From CAVXUB01 sp963764805 (lineage in GTDB: Bacteria > Actinomycetota > Acidimicrobiia > Acidimicrobiales > Bog-793): DNA of 64,000 nucleotides. Below the pieces are notes generated by a model that saw only the letters and a program-made list of their open reading frames with translations, ran no database searches and was not told where the DNA came from. Shown piece by piece: positions 9,412-18,336 of the stretch (its first letter is position 1; every line of letters begins with the position of its first letter). The stretch lies in NCBI GenBank assembly GCA_963764805.1, contig CAVXUB010000001.1:682001-746000 (forward strand). The letters are read 5' to 3'. The position numbers and the translations under genes are program-made.

Positions 9412-9613
9412 CGCGCCGGACGCTACCGCAGCGCCCCCTGGTGCATCCGCACTATCGGATTCGGTGCGGTTTGCACTTCCCCTCCACTTACCGCCGTGTC
9501 ACCACCGGCAGGAGCGGCCGGGGTCGCGAACGGTACGAGCGTGAGCGACCTGGCTCCCGGCGCGGTACCTTTCCTGGTTGGCAAAGACGCCGCCCTAGAG
9601 GGAGAGACTTCTG

Positions 9614-10978
9614 ATGCGTGCGGTCGTGACGATCGAGACGCCCGAGCTCGGCGATCGCAGCTACCTCGCCCACGACGGGGACGAAGCGGTGGTGGTGGAC
9701 CCGCAGAGGGACATCGACCGGATCCTGGCCGCCGCATCGGCAGCCGGGGTGCGGATCACCCACGTGGCCGAGACCCACCTGCACAACGACTACGTCTCGG
9801 GAGGCCTCGAACTCGCCCGGACGACGGGGGCGGAGTACCTAGTTGGTGCGGCCGAACAGGTCCGTTTCGAGAGGCGGCCGGTGGCGGACGGCGATGTGCT
9901 CCCCGTCGGGCGGATGACGCTGAGAGTCGTGGCGACACCCGGCCACACCCCGGGGCACATCGCCTACGTCCTCGGCGACGGCGGTGCGGACAAGGCGGTG
10001 TTCAGCGGCGGCTCGCTGCTGTTCGGGAGCGTCGGCCGTACGGACCTCGGGAACCCCGACCTGACGGTCGACCTGGCGCGCAGCCAGTACCGCTCGGCCC
10101 GCGCACTCGCCCATGGCCTGTCCCCGGAGGTGCGCCTGCTCCCGACCCACGGATTCGGCAGCTTCTGCTCGCCTTCGTCGACCGGCGGCCCGCCGGAAGG
10201 CAACGACACCATCTCGGCCGAGGCGAGCTCCAACCCGGCGCTCGTCGTCGAGGACGAGGACACCTTTGTGGAGCGGCTCCTCGCCGGCTACACCGCCTAC
10301 CCCGCGTACTACGCCCAGATGGCGCCGATCAACGCAGGCGGCGCGCAGCCGATCGACCTCTCGCCGGCGCGCCGGATGCCGGCCGAGGAGATCCGCGAGC
10401 GGATCGGCCGCGGTGAATGGGTCGTGGACCTGCGCGAGCGGAAGGCCTTTGCACGCAGCCACATCGTCGGGACGGTGAGTTTCGAGCATGGGAACCCGTT
10501 CGCGACGTATCTCGGGTGGGTGATCCCATGGGGCGCGCCGGTGACCCTCATCTCCGACACCCCCTCCCGCATCGAGCGGGCGCAGCGCGACCTGGCGCGG
10601 ATCGGTATCGACCGTCCGGCGGGAGCGGCGAGCGGGACGCTCGGCGACCTGCTTCCCGGCGCGCCGACGCGGGGCTACGAGGTGTCCGACTTCGTCGGCC
10701 TGGCGAAGGAGATGGCCGACGGCTCGCCGCTCGTGCTCGACGTGCGGCGCGACGACGAGTGGGACGCCGGCCATCTGGAGGGCGCCTTCCACATCTTCCT
10801 GGCGGATCTCCCCCGACGGATGAACGAGCTTCCCGCAGGCGAGATCTGGGTCCACTGCGCGAGCTCCTATCGCGCCGCCATCGCCGCCAGCCTCCTCGAC
10901 CGCGCCGGTCGCCACGTCGTCCTGGTGCTCGACGAGTGGGCGAACGTGATCGGTTCCGGGTTGCGAATCATCCGCTGA
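9614..10978 (+). CDS. MBL-fold hydrolase fused to two rhodanese domains
   Basis: Protein of 454 residues: a metallo-beta-lactamase domain (1 to about 250), then two rhodanese domains (about 265-350 and 365-454). It resembles persulfide dioxygenase-rhodanese fusions of sulfur metabolism. Metal motifs THLHNDY and TPGHTPGH are present. At the position where ETHE1-type enzymes carry the third iron ligand Asp, this protein reads SGGSLLFGSVGRTD, that is Gly. The first rhodanese lacks an active Cys; the second has HCASSYRAA, which keeps it. ATG is preceded by GAGGGAGAG. Sulfur transfer or persulfide oxidation is the likely role, but the altered metal site leaves the chemistry uncertain. Confidence 0.85.
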   Translation: MRAVVTIETPELGDRSYLAHDGDEAVVVDPQRDIDRILAAASAAGVRITHVAETHLHNDYVSGGLELARTTGAEYLVGAAEQVRFERRPVADGDVLPVGRMTLRVVATPGHTPGHIAYVLGDGGADKAVFSGGSLLFGSVGRTDLGNPDLTVDLARSQYRSARALAHGLSPEVRLLPTHGFGSFCSPSSTGGPPEGNDTISAEASSNPALVVEDEDTFVERLLAGYTAYPAYYAQMAPINAGGAQPIDLSPARRMPAEEIRERIGRGEWVVDLRERKAFARSHIVGTVSFEHGNPFATYLGWVIPWGAPVTLISDTPSRIERAQRDLARIGIDRPAGAASGTLGDLLPGAPTRGYEVSDFVGLAKEMADGSPLVLDVRRDDEWDAGHLEGAFHIFLADLPRRMNELPAGEIWVHCASSYRAAIAASLLDRAGRHVVLVLDEWANVIGSGLRIIR

Positions 10979-11016
10979 CGGAACCTCAGCCGGCGTAGCC
11001 TCAGCCGGCCCAGCCC

Positions 11017-11535
11017 TCAGCCGGCGTAGCCGTCGATCACGGGCGGTGGAAGCAGGCGAGCGCCCACCACCTCCCCGTCCCGAAGGTCCAGCACCCAGGT
11101 CGACGCCTTGGGCGCGGCGACTCCTGGTTGTAGCGGGACGCGCCGCCGCTCGAGGATCGCCAGCATCCCCCAGATGACGTCGCCGTGCGTGCAGGCGACC
11201 AGGAATGGGCGCGTGGAAGTCGATGCGGCGGCCAGCAGTCCCTCGAGCGCTGTGTGGGCGGCCTCGCCCTCCGCCAACCAACCCACCTGCTGGAGCTCGG
11301 CGCCGGTCTCCTCGGCGAAGGGCTGCAGGGTCTGGCGGCATCGCTCGGCGGGGCTCGACAGCAGCATCACGCCTCGACCGCCGTCTAGCGCTCGGCGGAG
11401 TTCTGTGCAGAGGGCCTCCGCCTGACGCCGCCCGCGCTTGGTGAGCGGTCGCCCGCGGTCGTCGGGCGACCAGTGGGCGCGTTCCTCGGCCTTGGCGTGG
11501 CGGACGATGCGGATCGTCGGCGCGCCGGTGCTCAG
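11017..11535 (-). CDS. SixA-like histidine phosphatase
   Basis: Phosphohistidine phosphatase-type protein of about 172 residues. The catalytic motif IRIVRHAKAEER is near the N-terminus and the second His is in CTHGDVIWGML. The reading frame is open upstream into the VIT1-like gene, but the family domain begins a few residues after a CTG codon whose bases overlap the upstream gene's TGA (CTGA). That makes translational coupling plausible, with a rare CTG start. No ATG or GTG fits, so the exact start is uncertain. Substrate may be a phosphohistidine protein or a small phosphate ester. Confidence 0.82.
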   Translation of the reverse strand: MSTGAPTIRIVRHAKAEERAHWSPDDRGRPLTKRGRRQAEALCTELRRALDGGRGVMLLSSPAERCRQTLQPFAEETGAELQQVGWLAEGEAAHTALEGLLAAASTSTRPFLVACTHGDVIWGMLAILERRRVPLQPGVAAPKASTWVLDLRDGEVVGARLLPPPVIDGYAG

Positions 11536-12329
11536 GTCGGTCCCCTGGCGCCGACGAGCGTGCCGACGCCGTAGGTGGCCCCGCCGGCGATCGCACAGAT
11601 GAAGAGCTGCCGCGCCGACGACCACACCCACGAGCGTCCGGTGAACACCGAGAGCGCGGCGCCGACCGCCAGCGCCGCAAGGCCGGCAACGAGCACGGCG
11701 ACGAGCACAGCTCCTCCGCCGGAGCCCCATACGAACGGCAACAGGGGGATCACGGCTCCAACCGCGAAACTGCAGAACGACGACACCGCAGCCTGCACCG
11801 GCGATCCGAGCGAGCCGGGGTCGATCCCGAGCTCCTCGCGAGCGTGAGTCTCCAACGCCAGCTCGGGGGTCGCCATCATCTTGGCGGCGAGCTCCTTGGC
11901 GAGCTCGGCGTCGAGACCCCGGGTCTGATAGAGGTGCACGAGCTCGCGGGTCTCGCTCTCCGGCCTCCGCGCGAGCTCGCGCCTCTCGATGTCGAGCTCC
12001 CGCTCGAGCAGCTCTCTTTGGGCGCGCATCGAGATGTACTCGCCGGCGGCCATCGAGAAGGCGCCCCCCACGAGACCGGCCAGCCCCGCCAGCCTCACGA
12101 ACGAGGGACCGGGGTGGGCACCGGCTACGCCGAGCACGAGCGAGACGTTGGACACGAGACCGTCGCTCAACCCGAACACCGCCGCCCGCGCCCCACCACC
12201 CTGCACGTCGCGGTGATGGTGCTCGAGGTTGACCCCCTCGACGGGGCTCGGTCGGCTCCTAAGCGGCGTCACCGAAACATCCTCGCGCCCTTGGAGTGCG
12301 TCCGTCGCCCCTGGCAGCAGGCCATACAC
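11532..12329 (-). CDS. VIT1/CCC1-family membrane transporter
   Basis: Membrane protein of up to 265 residues of the VIT1/CCC1 family, which moves Fe2+ or Mn2+. The signature GLSDGLVSNVSLVLGVAG is at about 53-70, followed by GGAFSMAAGEYISM. A charged cytosolic helical region (about 105-170) has many Glu residues that bind metal in characterised homologues. Further membrane helices are at about 180-260. The first 40 residues are not conserved, and an in-frame GTG near 12278 is a possible later start. It overlaps the SixA-like gene by 4 nt and is divergent from marP. Metal export or storage is an inference from the family. Confidence 0.88.
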   Translation of the reverse strand: MYGLLPGATDALQGREDVSVTPLRSRPSPVEGVNLEHHHRDVQGGGARAAVFGLSDGLVSNVSLVLGVAGAHPGPSFVRLAGLAGLVGGAFSMAAGEYISMRAQRELLERELDIERRELARRPESETRELVHLYQTRGLDAELAKELAAKMMATPELALETHAREELGIDPGSLGSPVQAAVSSFCSFAVGAVIPLLPFVWGSGGGAVLVAVLVAGLAALAVGAALSVFTGRSWVWSSARQLFICAIAGGATYGVGTLVGARGPT

Positions 12330-12381
12330 TCAGCGGGATGGGTCGAGCGCTCGGCGGCGGGACCGGTGGGGCGGCCATCAG

Positions 12382-13557
12382 GTGAACATCCTCGACATCG
12401 TGATCCTCGTGCTGGTGGCGATCGCTGCCGTGCACGGGTTGAAGCTGGGGGCGGCGGTGCAGGTCACGTCGTTCGCCGGCTTCGTCGCCGGGATAGTCAT
12501 CGGCGTCGTGCTCGTCCTGTGGCTCGATCCGCACGTGGGCGGCCAGGTCGCCAAGTCGATAGTCGCCCTCATCTTGCTGTTCGTACCCGCCGGAGTGCTC
12601 GGCGGCACGGGGCGGCAGATCGGCATGCACCTCTGGAGGACGATCCGCGCCTCGAGGCTGTCGGCCATCGATTCGGCAGCGGGGGCGGCCGTGGCGGTCG
12701 CCGGCACCCTCGTCCTCTGCTGGGTCTTCTCCTCGGTCCTCGTCAACAGCCGTTTCACCTCGATCAGCCAGCAGGTGCAGAGCTCGACGATCGTGAGGGC
12801 GCTCGACGAGGTGATGCCGCCTGTTCCCGACGAGTTCCAGACCGTCGAGAAGTTCCTCAGCAACGAGGGCTTCCCGGTGGTCTTCGCCAACCTGGCGCCG
12901 CAGCCGGCGGGGCCGGTGACACTGCCGGGGACCGCCCAGGTCCGCTCGGCGGTGGCTGCCGCCAGCCCCTCGACCGTTCGCGTGATCGGCATCGCCTGCG
13001 GCGAGCAGCAGGAGGGATCGGGCTTCGTCGTGGCGCCGCACTTCGTGGTCACGAACGCCCACGTCGTCGCAGGTGTCTCCCAGATCACCGTGGAGATCCC
13101 CCACGACAGCTCGTTCCAGGCGCGGGCCGTCGACTTCGATCCGCGCTTCGACCTGGCGGTCCTCGAGGTACAGGGCCCCGCGCTGCCCCCACCTCTGAGG
13201 CTCGATCCCTCGCTCATCGTCAGAGGGACCAAGACGGCGGTGCTCGGCTACCCGGAGGATGGTCCCTTCGATGCGGAGCCGGCGGCGGTCCGGGACGTGC
13301 TGGAGGCGGTCGGGCTCGACATCTACGGCAACCAGGAGAGCAGCCGGACCGTCTACGAGATCGACTCGCTGGTGCGACCCGGCAACTCCGGGGGTCCGCT
13401 CGTGCTGCCCGACGGCGAGGTGGTGGGCGTGGTCTTCTCCCGCTCCTCCTCCGACCCGAGCATCGGCTACGCGCTGGCTTCTCCCGGCGTGCTGTCCCGT
13501 GTCCAGGCGGCAGAGTCCGATCCGCGGGCCGTGGGCACCGGACCCTGCATCGGCTGA
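12382..13557 (+). CDS. marP: MarP-family membrane serine protease (CvpA-like plus trypsin domain)
   Basis: Protein of 391 residues. The N-terminal third has four hydrophobic helices of the colicin-V-production type, starting at the GTG of VNILDIVILVLV. The rest is a periplasm-facing chymotrypsin-like protease. The catalytic triad is visible: His in VVTNAHVVAG, Asp in FDLAVLEV and Ser in RPGNSGGPLV. Two Cys, in GIACGEQQ just before the protease and in GPCIG at the very end, match the pair that forms a regulatory disulfide in Mycobacterium tuberculosis MarP (Rv3671c). There it protects against acid and oxidative stress; that role here is inferred. Confidence 0.92.
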   Translation: MNILDIVILVLVAIAAVHGLKLGAAVQVTSFAGFVAGIVIGVVLVLWLDPHVGGQVAKSIVALILLFVPAGVLGGTGRQIGMHLWRTIRASRLSAIDSAAGAAVAVAGTLVLCWVFSSVLVNSRFTSISQQVQSSTIVRALDEVMPPVPDEFQTVEKFLSNEGFPVVFANLAPQPAGPVTLPGTAQVRSAVAAASPSTVRVIGIACGEQQEGSGFVVAPHFVVTNAHVVAGVSQITVEIPHDSSFQARAVDFDPRFDLAVLEVQGPALPPPLRLDPSLIVRGTKTAVLGYPEDGPFDAEPAAVRDVLEAVGLDIYGNQESSRTVYEIDSLVRPGNSGGPLVLPDGEVVGVVFSRSSSDPSIGYALASPGVLSRVQAAESDPRAVGTGPCIG

Positions 13558-13612
13558 GGCTGGCGGAGCTGGGCCGGCGGAGCTGGGCCGGCGGCGCTGG
13601 GCTGGCGGCGCT
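13557..13612 (+). repeat. 14-nt tandem repeat downstream of marP
   Basis: Four imperfect copies of a 14-nt unit (gggccggcggagct consensus) begin at the marP stop codon; degenerate GGGC-rich sequence follows to about 13660. The repeat is not in a credible gene and lies just before the GTG start of the GH15 gene. It could form GC-rich structures that affect transcription of the downstream gene. Confidence 0.8.
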
Positions 13613-13699
13613 GAGCTGGGCGGCACCGGACCGGGCGACACCGGGCCGGGCGGTGCCCGGGGTCCACCCCCGGCGGCGGGGATCGGCAATGATGGCGGC

Positions 13700-15640
13700 G
13701 TGGCGCTACGCATCGAGGACTACGCCGTCATCGGGGACACGCACGCCGCGGCGCTCGTCGGGCGGGACGGGTCGATCGACTTCTTGTGCCTGCCTCGCTT
13801 CGACTCGGAAGCGTGTTTCGCCAAACTGCTGGGGGACGACGGGAACGGCTACTGGCGGATAGCACCGGCGACCGCTGCCGGCGCCGAGGGCGGAGCCGGC
13901 AAGAGCCCCGACGGCATTCCTCTGGCGGACCATCGTTCGTACCGGGGCGACAGCCTCGTGCTGGAGACGGAGTGGCGGACGCCGACCGGCACAGTGCGTC
14001 TCGTCGACTTCATGCCGGTCCGGGAGCACTACCCGGAGGTGATCCGGATCGTCACCGGTGTCAACGGGCACGTGGAGATGCGCATGGACCTCACGATCCG
14101 CCCGGGGCTCGGCTCGATCGTGCCGTGGGTGCGCCAGGTCGACGGGCTGCACACCGCCTACGCCGGCCCCGACGCCTTCGCCCTGCTGACTCCCGTCGAG
14201 ACGAGGGGCGAGCACCTCACGACGGTGGCCGACTTCCGGGTCTCGGAAGGCAACCAGCTGGCATTCCAGCTGACGTGGCATCCGTCGTTCGAGATGGCGC
14301 CCCGGCCGGTGGACGCACGTTTCGCGTTGGAGGACACGACAGCGTGGTGGCACGAGTGGGCCGCCCAGATGCGCTTCGACAACCCGCGCTACGCCGATGC
14401 GGTCATGCGCTCGCTGATCACGCTGAAGGCGCTCACCTACGCCCCGACCGGCGGCATCGTGGCCGCCGTCACCACCTCCCTTCCCGAGACGCTCGGCGGT
14501 GTGCGCAACTGGGACTACCGCTACTGCTGGCTGCGTGATGCCACCCTCACCCTCAACGCCCTGATGGTCGCCGGCTTCTACGACGAGGCGGCGGCTTGGC
14601 GGGACTGGTTGCTGAGGGCGGTTGCCGGCGACCCGTCGGAGCTGCAGATCATGTACGGCGTCGCCGGGGAGCGGAACCTGGCGGAGAGCGAGATCCCCTG
14701 GCTGTCCGGGTACGAGGGCTCCCGACCGGTCCGCAGGGGCAACGCCGCCTCGGGCCAGTACCAGCTCGACGTCTACGGGGAGGTGCTCGGCGCGCTGCAC
14801 GAGTCGCGCCGCTGCGGCCTCGACCCGGCCGGCCCCACTTGGGACCTCGAGTGCCTGCTGCTCGACTTCATCGAGACCGGCTGGAAGGAGCCGGACGACG
14901 GCATCTGGGAGGTGCGGGGGCCGCGCCGGCACTTCACGCACTCCAAGGTGATGGCTTGGTTCGCGGTCGACTCGGCCGTCAAGGACATCGAGATGTTCGG
15001 GCTGCCAGGACCGCTCGACAAGTGGAAGGCGCTGCGGCAGGAGATCCACGACGAGGTCTGCGAGAAGGGGTGGAACGCTGATATCGGCGCCTTCACGCAG
15101 TACTACGGGTCGAGCGAGCTCGACGCCAGCGTGCTGATGATCCCGCTCGTGGGGTTCCTGCCGCCGACCGATCCTCGGGTCCGCGGCACCGCCGAGGTGA
15201 TCCAGCGGAACCTGATGCAGGAAGGCTTCGTGCTCCGCTACGACGCCGCCAACGCACAGCACGTCGACGGCCTGCAGGGTCGCGAGGGCGCATTCCTCGC
15301 CTGCTCGTTCTGGCTGGCCGACAACCTGGCGCTGATCGGCCGGGTCGACGAGGCGGAGGACATGTTCGAGCGCCTCCTATCTCTTCGAAACGACGTCGGG
15401 CTCCTCTCCGAGGAGTACGACGCCACCGCTGGACGGCTCGTCGGGAACTTCCCGCAGGCGTTCTCGCACATCTCGCTCGTCAACACGGCGGTCAACCTCT
15501 CCTCGGCGTGCGGCTTCGCCGTCGGCATGAGCCACTCGGATCGGTTGGCGGGCGCCCGGCCCCAACCACATCACAGCCACCGCCTACGCCCCGCACCGCA
15601 TGCCAAGCGCTCCCGCCACTCACGGCGGGACGCCATGTGA
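13700..15640 (+). CDS. Glycoside hydrolase family 15 (trehalase/glucoamylase)
   Basis: Intracellular hydrolase of about 646 residues. Start is the GTG of VALRIEDYAVIGD, where the family begins; the frame is open further upstream through the repeat. The N-terminal beta-sandwich (1 to about 230) contains VGRDGSIDFLCLPRFDS, and the (alpha/alpha)6 barrel has WDYRYCWLRDATLT and GNAASGQYQLDVYGE, all typical of actinobacterial GH15 trehalases. Products would be glucose from trehalose or an alpha-glucan. The last 45 residues (after SSACGF) look unlike the family and may reflect a late frameshift. It lies 42 nt upstream of a glucose dehydrogenase gene, so released glucose may be oxidised directly. Confidence 0.9.
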   Translation: MALRIEDYAVIGDTHAAALVGRDGSIDFLCLPRFDSEACFAKLLGDDGNGYWRIAPATAAGAEGGAGKSPDGIPLADHRSYRGDSLVLETEWRTPTGTVRLVDFMPVREHYPEVIRIVTGVNGHVEMRMDLTIRPGLGSIVPWVRQVDGLHTAYAGPDAFALLTPVETRGEHLTTVADFRVSEGNQLAFQLTWHPSFEMAPRPVDARFALEDTTAWWHEWAAQMRFDNPRYADAVMRSLITLKALTYAPTGGIVAAVTTSLPETLGGVRNWDYRYCWLRDATLTLNALMVAGFYDEAAAWRDWLLRAVAGDPSELQIMYGVAGERNLAESEIPWLSGYEGSRPVRRGNAASGQYQLDVYGEVLGALHESRRCGLDPAGPTWDLECLLLDFIETGWKEPDDGIWEVRGPRRHFTHSKVMAWFAVDSAVKDIEMFGLPGPLDKWKALRQEIHDEVCEKGWNADIGAFTQYYGSSELDASVLMIPLVGFLPPTDPRVRGTAEVIQRNLMQEGFVLRYDAANAQHVDGLQGREGAFLACSFWLADNLALIGRVDEAEDMFERLLSLRNDVGLLSEEYDATAGRLVGNFPQAFSHISLVNTAVNLSSACGFAVGMSHSDRLAGARPQPHHSHRLRPAPHAKRSRHSRRDAM

Positions 15641-15682
15641 CCGGCTCCGCCCGACCCCGTTTGAGTACTTAAGGAGACCCCG

Positions 15683-16729
15683 ATGAAGGCCCTCACCGTG
15701 GTGCCGCTGCAGGCCAACTCGGCACGCCTCGACGACTTCGACCCGCCGTCGCCTTCCGAGGGCTCGGTGCTCGTCGACACCCTCGCCGTCGGCGTCTGCG
15801 GCACGGACCTCGAGATCGTGGCCGGTGAGTACGGCTGGGCGCCGCCCGGCCACGAACGGCTCGTCCTCGGCCACGAGTCGCTCGGCCGGGTGCGAGAGGC
15901 GCCGGCCGGGGCGGCCGTGAAGGAAGGCGACCTGGTTGTCGGCATCGTCCGGCGGCCTGACCCGGTGCCGTGCATCAGCTGCGCCAACGGGGAGTGGGAC
16001 TTCTGTCGAAACGGCGAGTACGTCGAACACGGGATCAAGTCGCTCGACGGCTTCGCCCGTGAGCAGTACCGGGCCGATCCCGACGTGCTGGTGACGGTCG
16101 ACTCCGGGCTCGGATCGCTGGGCGTGTTGCTGGAGCCGACGAGCGTCGTCGCCAAGGCCTGGGAGCAGGTGGAGCGGATCGGGCACCGGGCCGCCTGGGA
16201 CCCGAGGGCGGCCGTGATCACAGGCGCCGGCCCGATCGGGTTGCTGGCGGCGATGATCGGCGTCCAGAAGGGCTACGACGTCCATGTCATCGACCAGGTC
16301 ACCGCAGGTCTGAAGCCGGACCTCGTGTCCCAGCTGGGAGCCACCTACCACACAGGGTTGGTGGAGCAGGCGGTGCCGAACCCGGACGTGGTGATCGAGT
16401 GCACGGGAGTGGCGAGCCTCGTCTTCGACGCCATCGGGCACACGGCGCCCGGAGCCGTCGTCTGCCTGACGGGCGTGTCCTCGGCCGGGCGTGAGATCAA
16501 CATCGACGCCGGCCTCCTCAACCGCTCGATGGTGCTGGAGAACGAGGCCGTTGTGGGCTCGGTCAACGCCAACCGCCGCCACTACGAGGCGGGTGCCGCC
16601 GCGCTCGCCAAGGCCGATCGGGATTGGCTGGCCAAGCTCGTCAGCCGGCGTGTGCCGCTCGCCTCCTTCGAAGACGCCCTGAAGCGCCAGCCCGACGACG
16701 TGAAGGTGGTCATCGAGATCGGCTCCTGA
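15683..16729 (+). CDS. gdh: Zinc-dependent glucose 1-dehydrogenase (MDR family)
   Basis: Oxidises glucose to gluconolactone with NAD(P). The protein has 348 residues. The N-terminal GroES-like domain has the catalytic zinc Cys39 in VGVCGTDLEIVAGEYG and His64-Glu65 in VLGHESLG. The string PCISCANGEWDFCRNGEYVEHGIK is split here as PCISCANGEW and DFCRNGEY; it is characteristic of archaeal-type glucose dehydrogenases (Thermoplasma, Haloferax) and of some Actinobacteria. The Rossmann motif GAGPIGLLAA follows at about 175. AAGGAG precedes the ATG. It is downstream of the GH15 gene, consistent with a trehalose/glucan-to-gluconate route. Confidence 0.9.
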   Translation: MKALTVVPLQANSARLDDFDPPSPSEGSVLVDTLAVGVCGTDLEIVAGEYGWAPPGHERLVLGHESLGRVREAPAGAAVKEGDLVVGIVRRPDPVPCISCANGEWDFCRNGEYVEHGIKSLDGFAREQYRADPDVLVTVDSGLGSLGVLLEPTSVVAKAWEQVERIGHRAAWDPRAAVITGAGPIGLLAAMIGVQKGYDVHVIDQVTAGLKPDLVSQLGATYHTGLVEQAVPNPDVVIECTGVASLVFDAIGHTAPGAVVCLTGVSSAGREINIDAGLLNRSMVLENEAVVGSVNANRRHYEAGAAALAKADRDWLAKLVSRRVPLASFEDALKRQPDDVKVVIEIGS

Positions 16730-16761
16730 GGGGCGAGAGGACGGAAAGAGCGGCGGTCGCC

Positions 16762-16797
16762 GCAACCCGTACTGCAACTCGTGCCGCCACCCGTACC
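16762..16797 (+). repeat. 12-nt tandem repeat after gdh
   Basis: Three imperfect 12-nt copies (gcaacccgtact, gcaactcgtgcc, gccacccgtacc) followed by a degenerate fourth lie in the gap between gdh and the MBL gene. No gene is seen in this gap. Function unknown. Confidence 0.7.
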
Positions 16798-16836
16798 GCA
16801 CCCGCCGATTAGGGCTGCCGGGACAGCCCAACTAGA

Positions 16837-17781
16837 TTGCAATCCGTGGCAGTGACGACGATCGCGCCCGGAATTAGAGAGATCGACACCCTCCTCGGCG
16901 GGTGGGAGCGCGTCACGGCCGGATACCTGGTCGAAGGGCCGCGCCCGGTGCTTGTCGAGACGGGCAGCCAGAGCTCGGTGGGGGTGCTGCTCGATGCCCT
17001 GAAGACGCTCGGCGTGGAACCCTCCGATCTGGCCGGAGTGGCGGTCACCCACATCCACCTCGATCACGCCGGGGGCGTCGGCGACGTGGCGCGCGCCTTT
17101 CCGGGGGCCACCGTCTACGTGCACGAGAAGGGCGCCCGCCACCTGGCCGACCCGACCCGGCTGGTCGATTCGGCTGCACGCGTCTACGGCCCGCTGCTCG
17201 ACGCGCTCTACGGCCGTCTCGACCCGACACCGGAGGACCGGATCCACGTGCTCGCCGACGGTGAGACGATCGATGTCGGAGGGGGTCGGACCCTCACGTC
17301 GATCGACTCGCCCGGTCACGCCAAGCACCACCTGGCGCTCCACGACTCCGAGAGCGGCCTGCTCTTCGCCGGCGACGCCGTCGGCGTCCGGCTGCCCGAC
17401 GCAGGTGTTCTCCGCCCGGCGACGCCGCCGCCCGACTTCGACTTGGAGCAGGCGCTGACGTCGTTGCGGCGCTTTGCGGCGCGCAGGCCGTCCGGCATCG
17501 CGCTCGCCCACTACGGGCTGGTTCCCACCGATCCCTCCGATCTGCTGGCCGAGGCGGAGGAGACGCTGCGCGCGTGGGCGGAGGAAGCCGAGCGGGCATG
17601 GCGTGAGGGGGAGGACATCGCTGAGGCGCTGGGGCAGCGTTTCGCATCGGATTTCGACGGCCTCGACGACGAGAAGCGCAAGAAGCTCGAGACCTTGAAC
17701 GGCGTCCACTCCAACGCCGCCGGACTGCGCCGTTGGCTGGAGACGAGACAAGCTGCGACGCAGACCACAGGAGACAACTAG
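16837..17781 (+). CDS. MBL-fold metallo-hydrolase
   Basis: Cytosolic hydrolase of about 311-314 residues. The dinuclear metal motif THIHLDHAGG is at about 71-80, with a further His in SPGHAKHH, Asp in LFAGDAVG and His in ALAHYG. The C-terminal third is charged and helical. The start is uncertain: TTG at 16837 or, more likely, GTG at 16846 (VAVTTIAPG). The substrate is unknown; the broad glyoxalase II-like group includes thioesterases and lactonases. Its stop TAG is followed at once by the ATG of the cupredoxin lipoprotein gene, so the two are likely co-transcribed. Confidence 0.88.
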   Translation: MQSVAVTTIAPGIREIDTLLGGWERVTAGYLVEGPRPVLVETGSQSSVGVLLDALKTLGVEPSDLAGVAVTHIHLDHAGGVGDVARAFPGATVYVHEKGARHLADPTRLVDSAARVYGPLLDALYGRLDPTPEDRIHVLADGETIDVGGGRTLTSIDSPGHAKHHLALHDSESGLLFAGDAVGVRLPDAGVLRPATPPPDFDLEQALTSLRRFAARRPSGIALAHYGLVPTDPSDLLAEAEETLRAWAEEAERAWREGEDIAEALGQRFASDFDGLDDEKRKKLETLNGVHSNAAGLRRWLETRQAATQTTGDN

Positions 17782-18222
17782 ATGAACAGACCCCGGATCC
17801 TCGCCGTCGCCGCGGCGGCAGCGCTCTCGCTGGCTGCCGCGGCGTGCAGCCAGACTCCGAACGTCCCCGCCTCGATGAACGGAGCCGTCGCCTCGGCCGC
17901 CTCCTCGCACGCCACGCAGAGCGTCACGGTCCAGTATTCGAGCTTCATCCCGTCCAGGGTCACCATCTCCGCCGGCCAGACGGTGGTGTGGAACTGGCAG
18001 GACGCTCCGATCCCGCACGACGTCGACATCTATGGCTGGACGCCCGGCAATGCCGGCGGCTCGTCGCCGGCGGTGGGGGGTCAGCCGAGCTCCAACCTCT
18101 CCATCGTGAGCCCGATCCTCGTCAACGGGACGTGGGCCCACAAGTTCACCAAGCCCGGCGTCTACTACTACCGCTGCACCGTGCACGCCCAGATGCAAGG
18201 CGTGGTCATAGTCAACCCCTGA
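17782..18222 (+). CDS. Cupredoxin (plastocyanin-like) lipoprotein
   Basis: Blue-copper lipoprotein of 146 residues. The signal peptide ends in a lipobox with Cys22 (AAAACSQ). A linker leads to a single cupredoxin domain (about 47-146). Type 1 copper ligands are visible: His79 in PIPHDVD, then Cys132, His135 and Met138 in YRCTVHAQM (C-x2-H-x2-M spacing). It should be tethered outside the membrane and carry electrons or bind copper. The ATG directly follows the stop of the MBL gene. No copper oxidase is nearby in the window, so its redox partner is unknown. Confidence 0.9.
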   Translation: MNRPRILAVAAAAALSLAAAACSQTPNVPASMNGAVASAASSHATQSVTVQYSSFIPSRVTISAGQTVVWNWQDAPIPHDVDIYGWTPGNAGGSSPAVGGQPSSNLSIVSPILVNGTWAHKFTKPGVYYYRCTVHAQMQGVVIVNP

Positions 18223-18336
18223 GGCTCCTCTGATCTTCCTCCAAGGTGCGTCGGGCATGCTTGGGACCGGCAAGGGGCAATAGCGCCCCTGGTACAGCTC
18301 CACATCTCGCCAGGAGCAGGGAGCGCTACGAGGTCA

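Noticed and set aside
9839..11689. A 616-residue minus-strand frame
   Set aside because: It is a GC-rich shadow lying antisense to the MBL-rhodanese gene and through the SixA gene; composition is Arg/Ala/Gly-rich with no domain.
13706..15262. A 518-residue minus-strand frame
   Set aside because: Antisense shadow of the GH15 gene.
13557..16800. CRISPR-like repeats
   Set aside because: The 14-nt and 12-nt repeats are contiguous tandem units without spacers.
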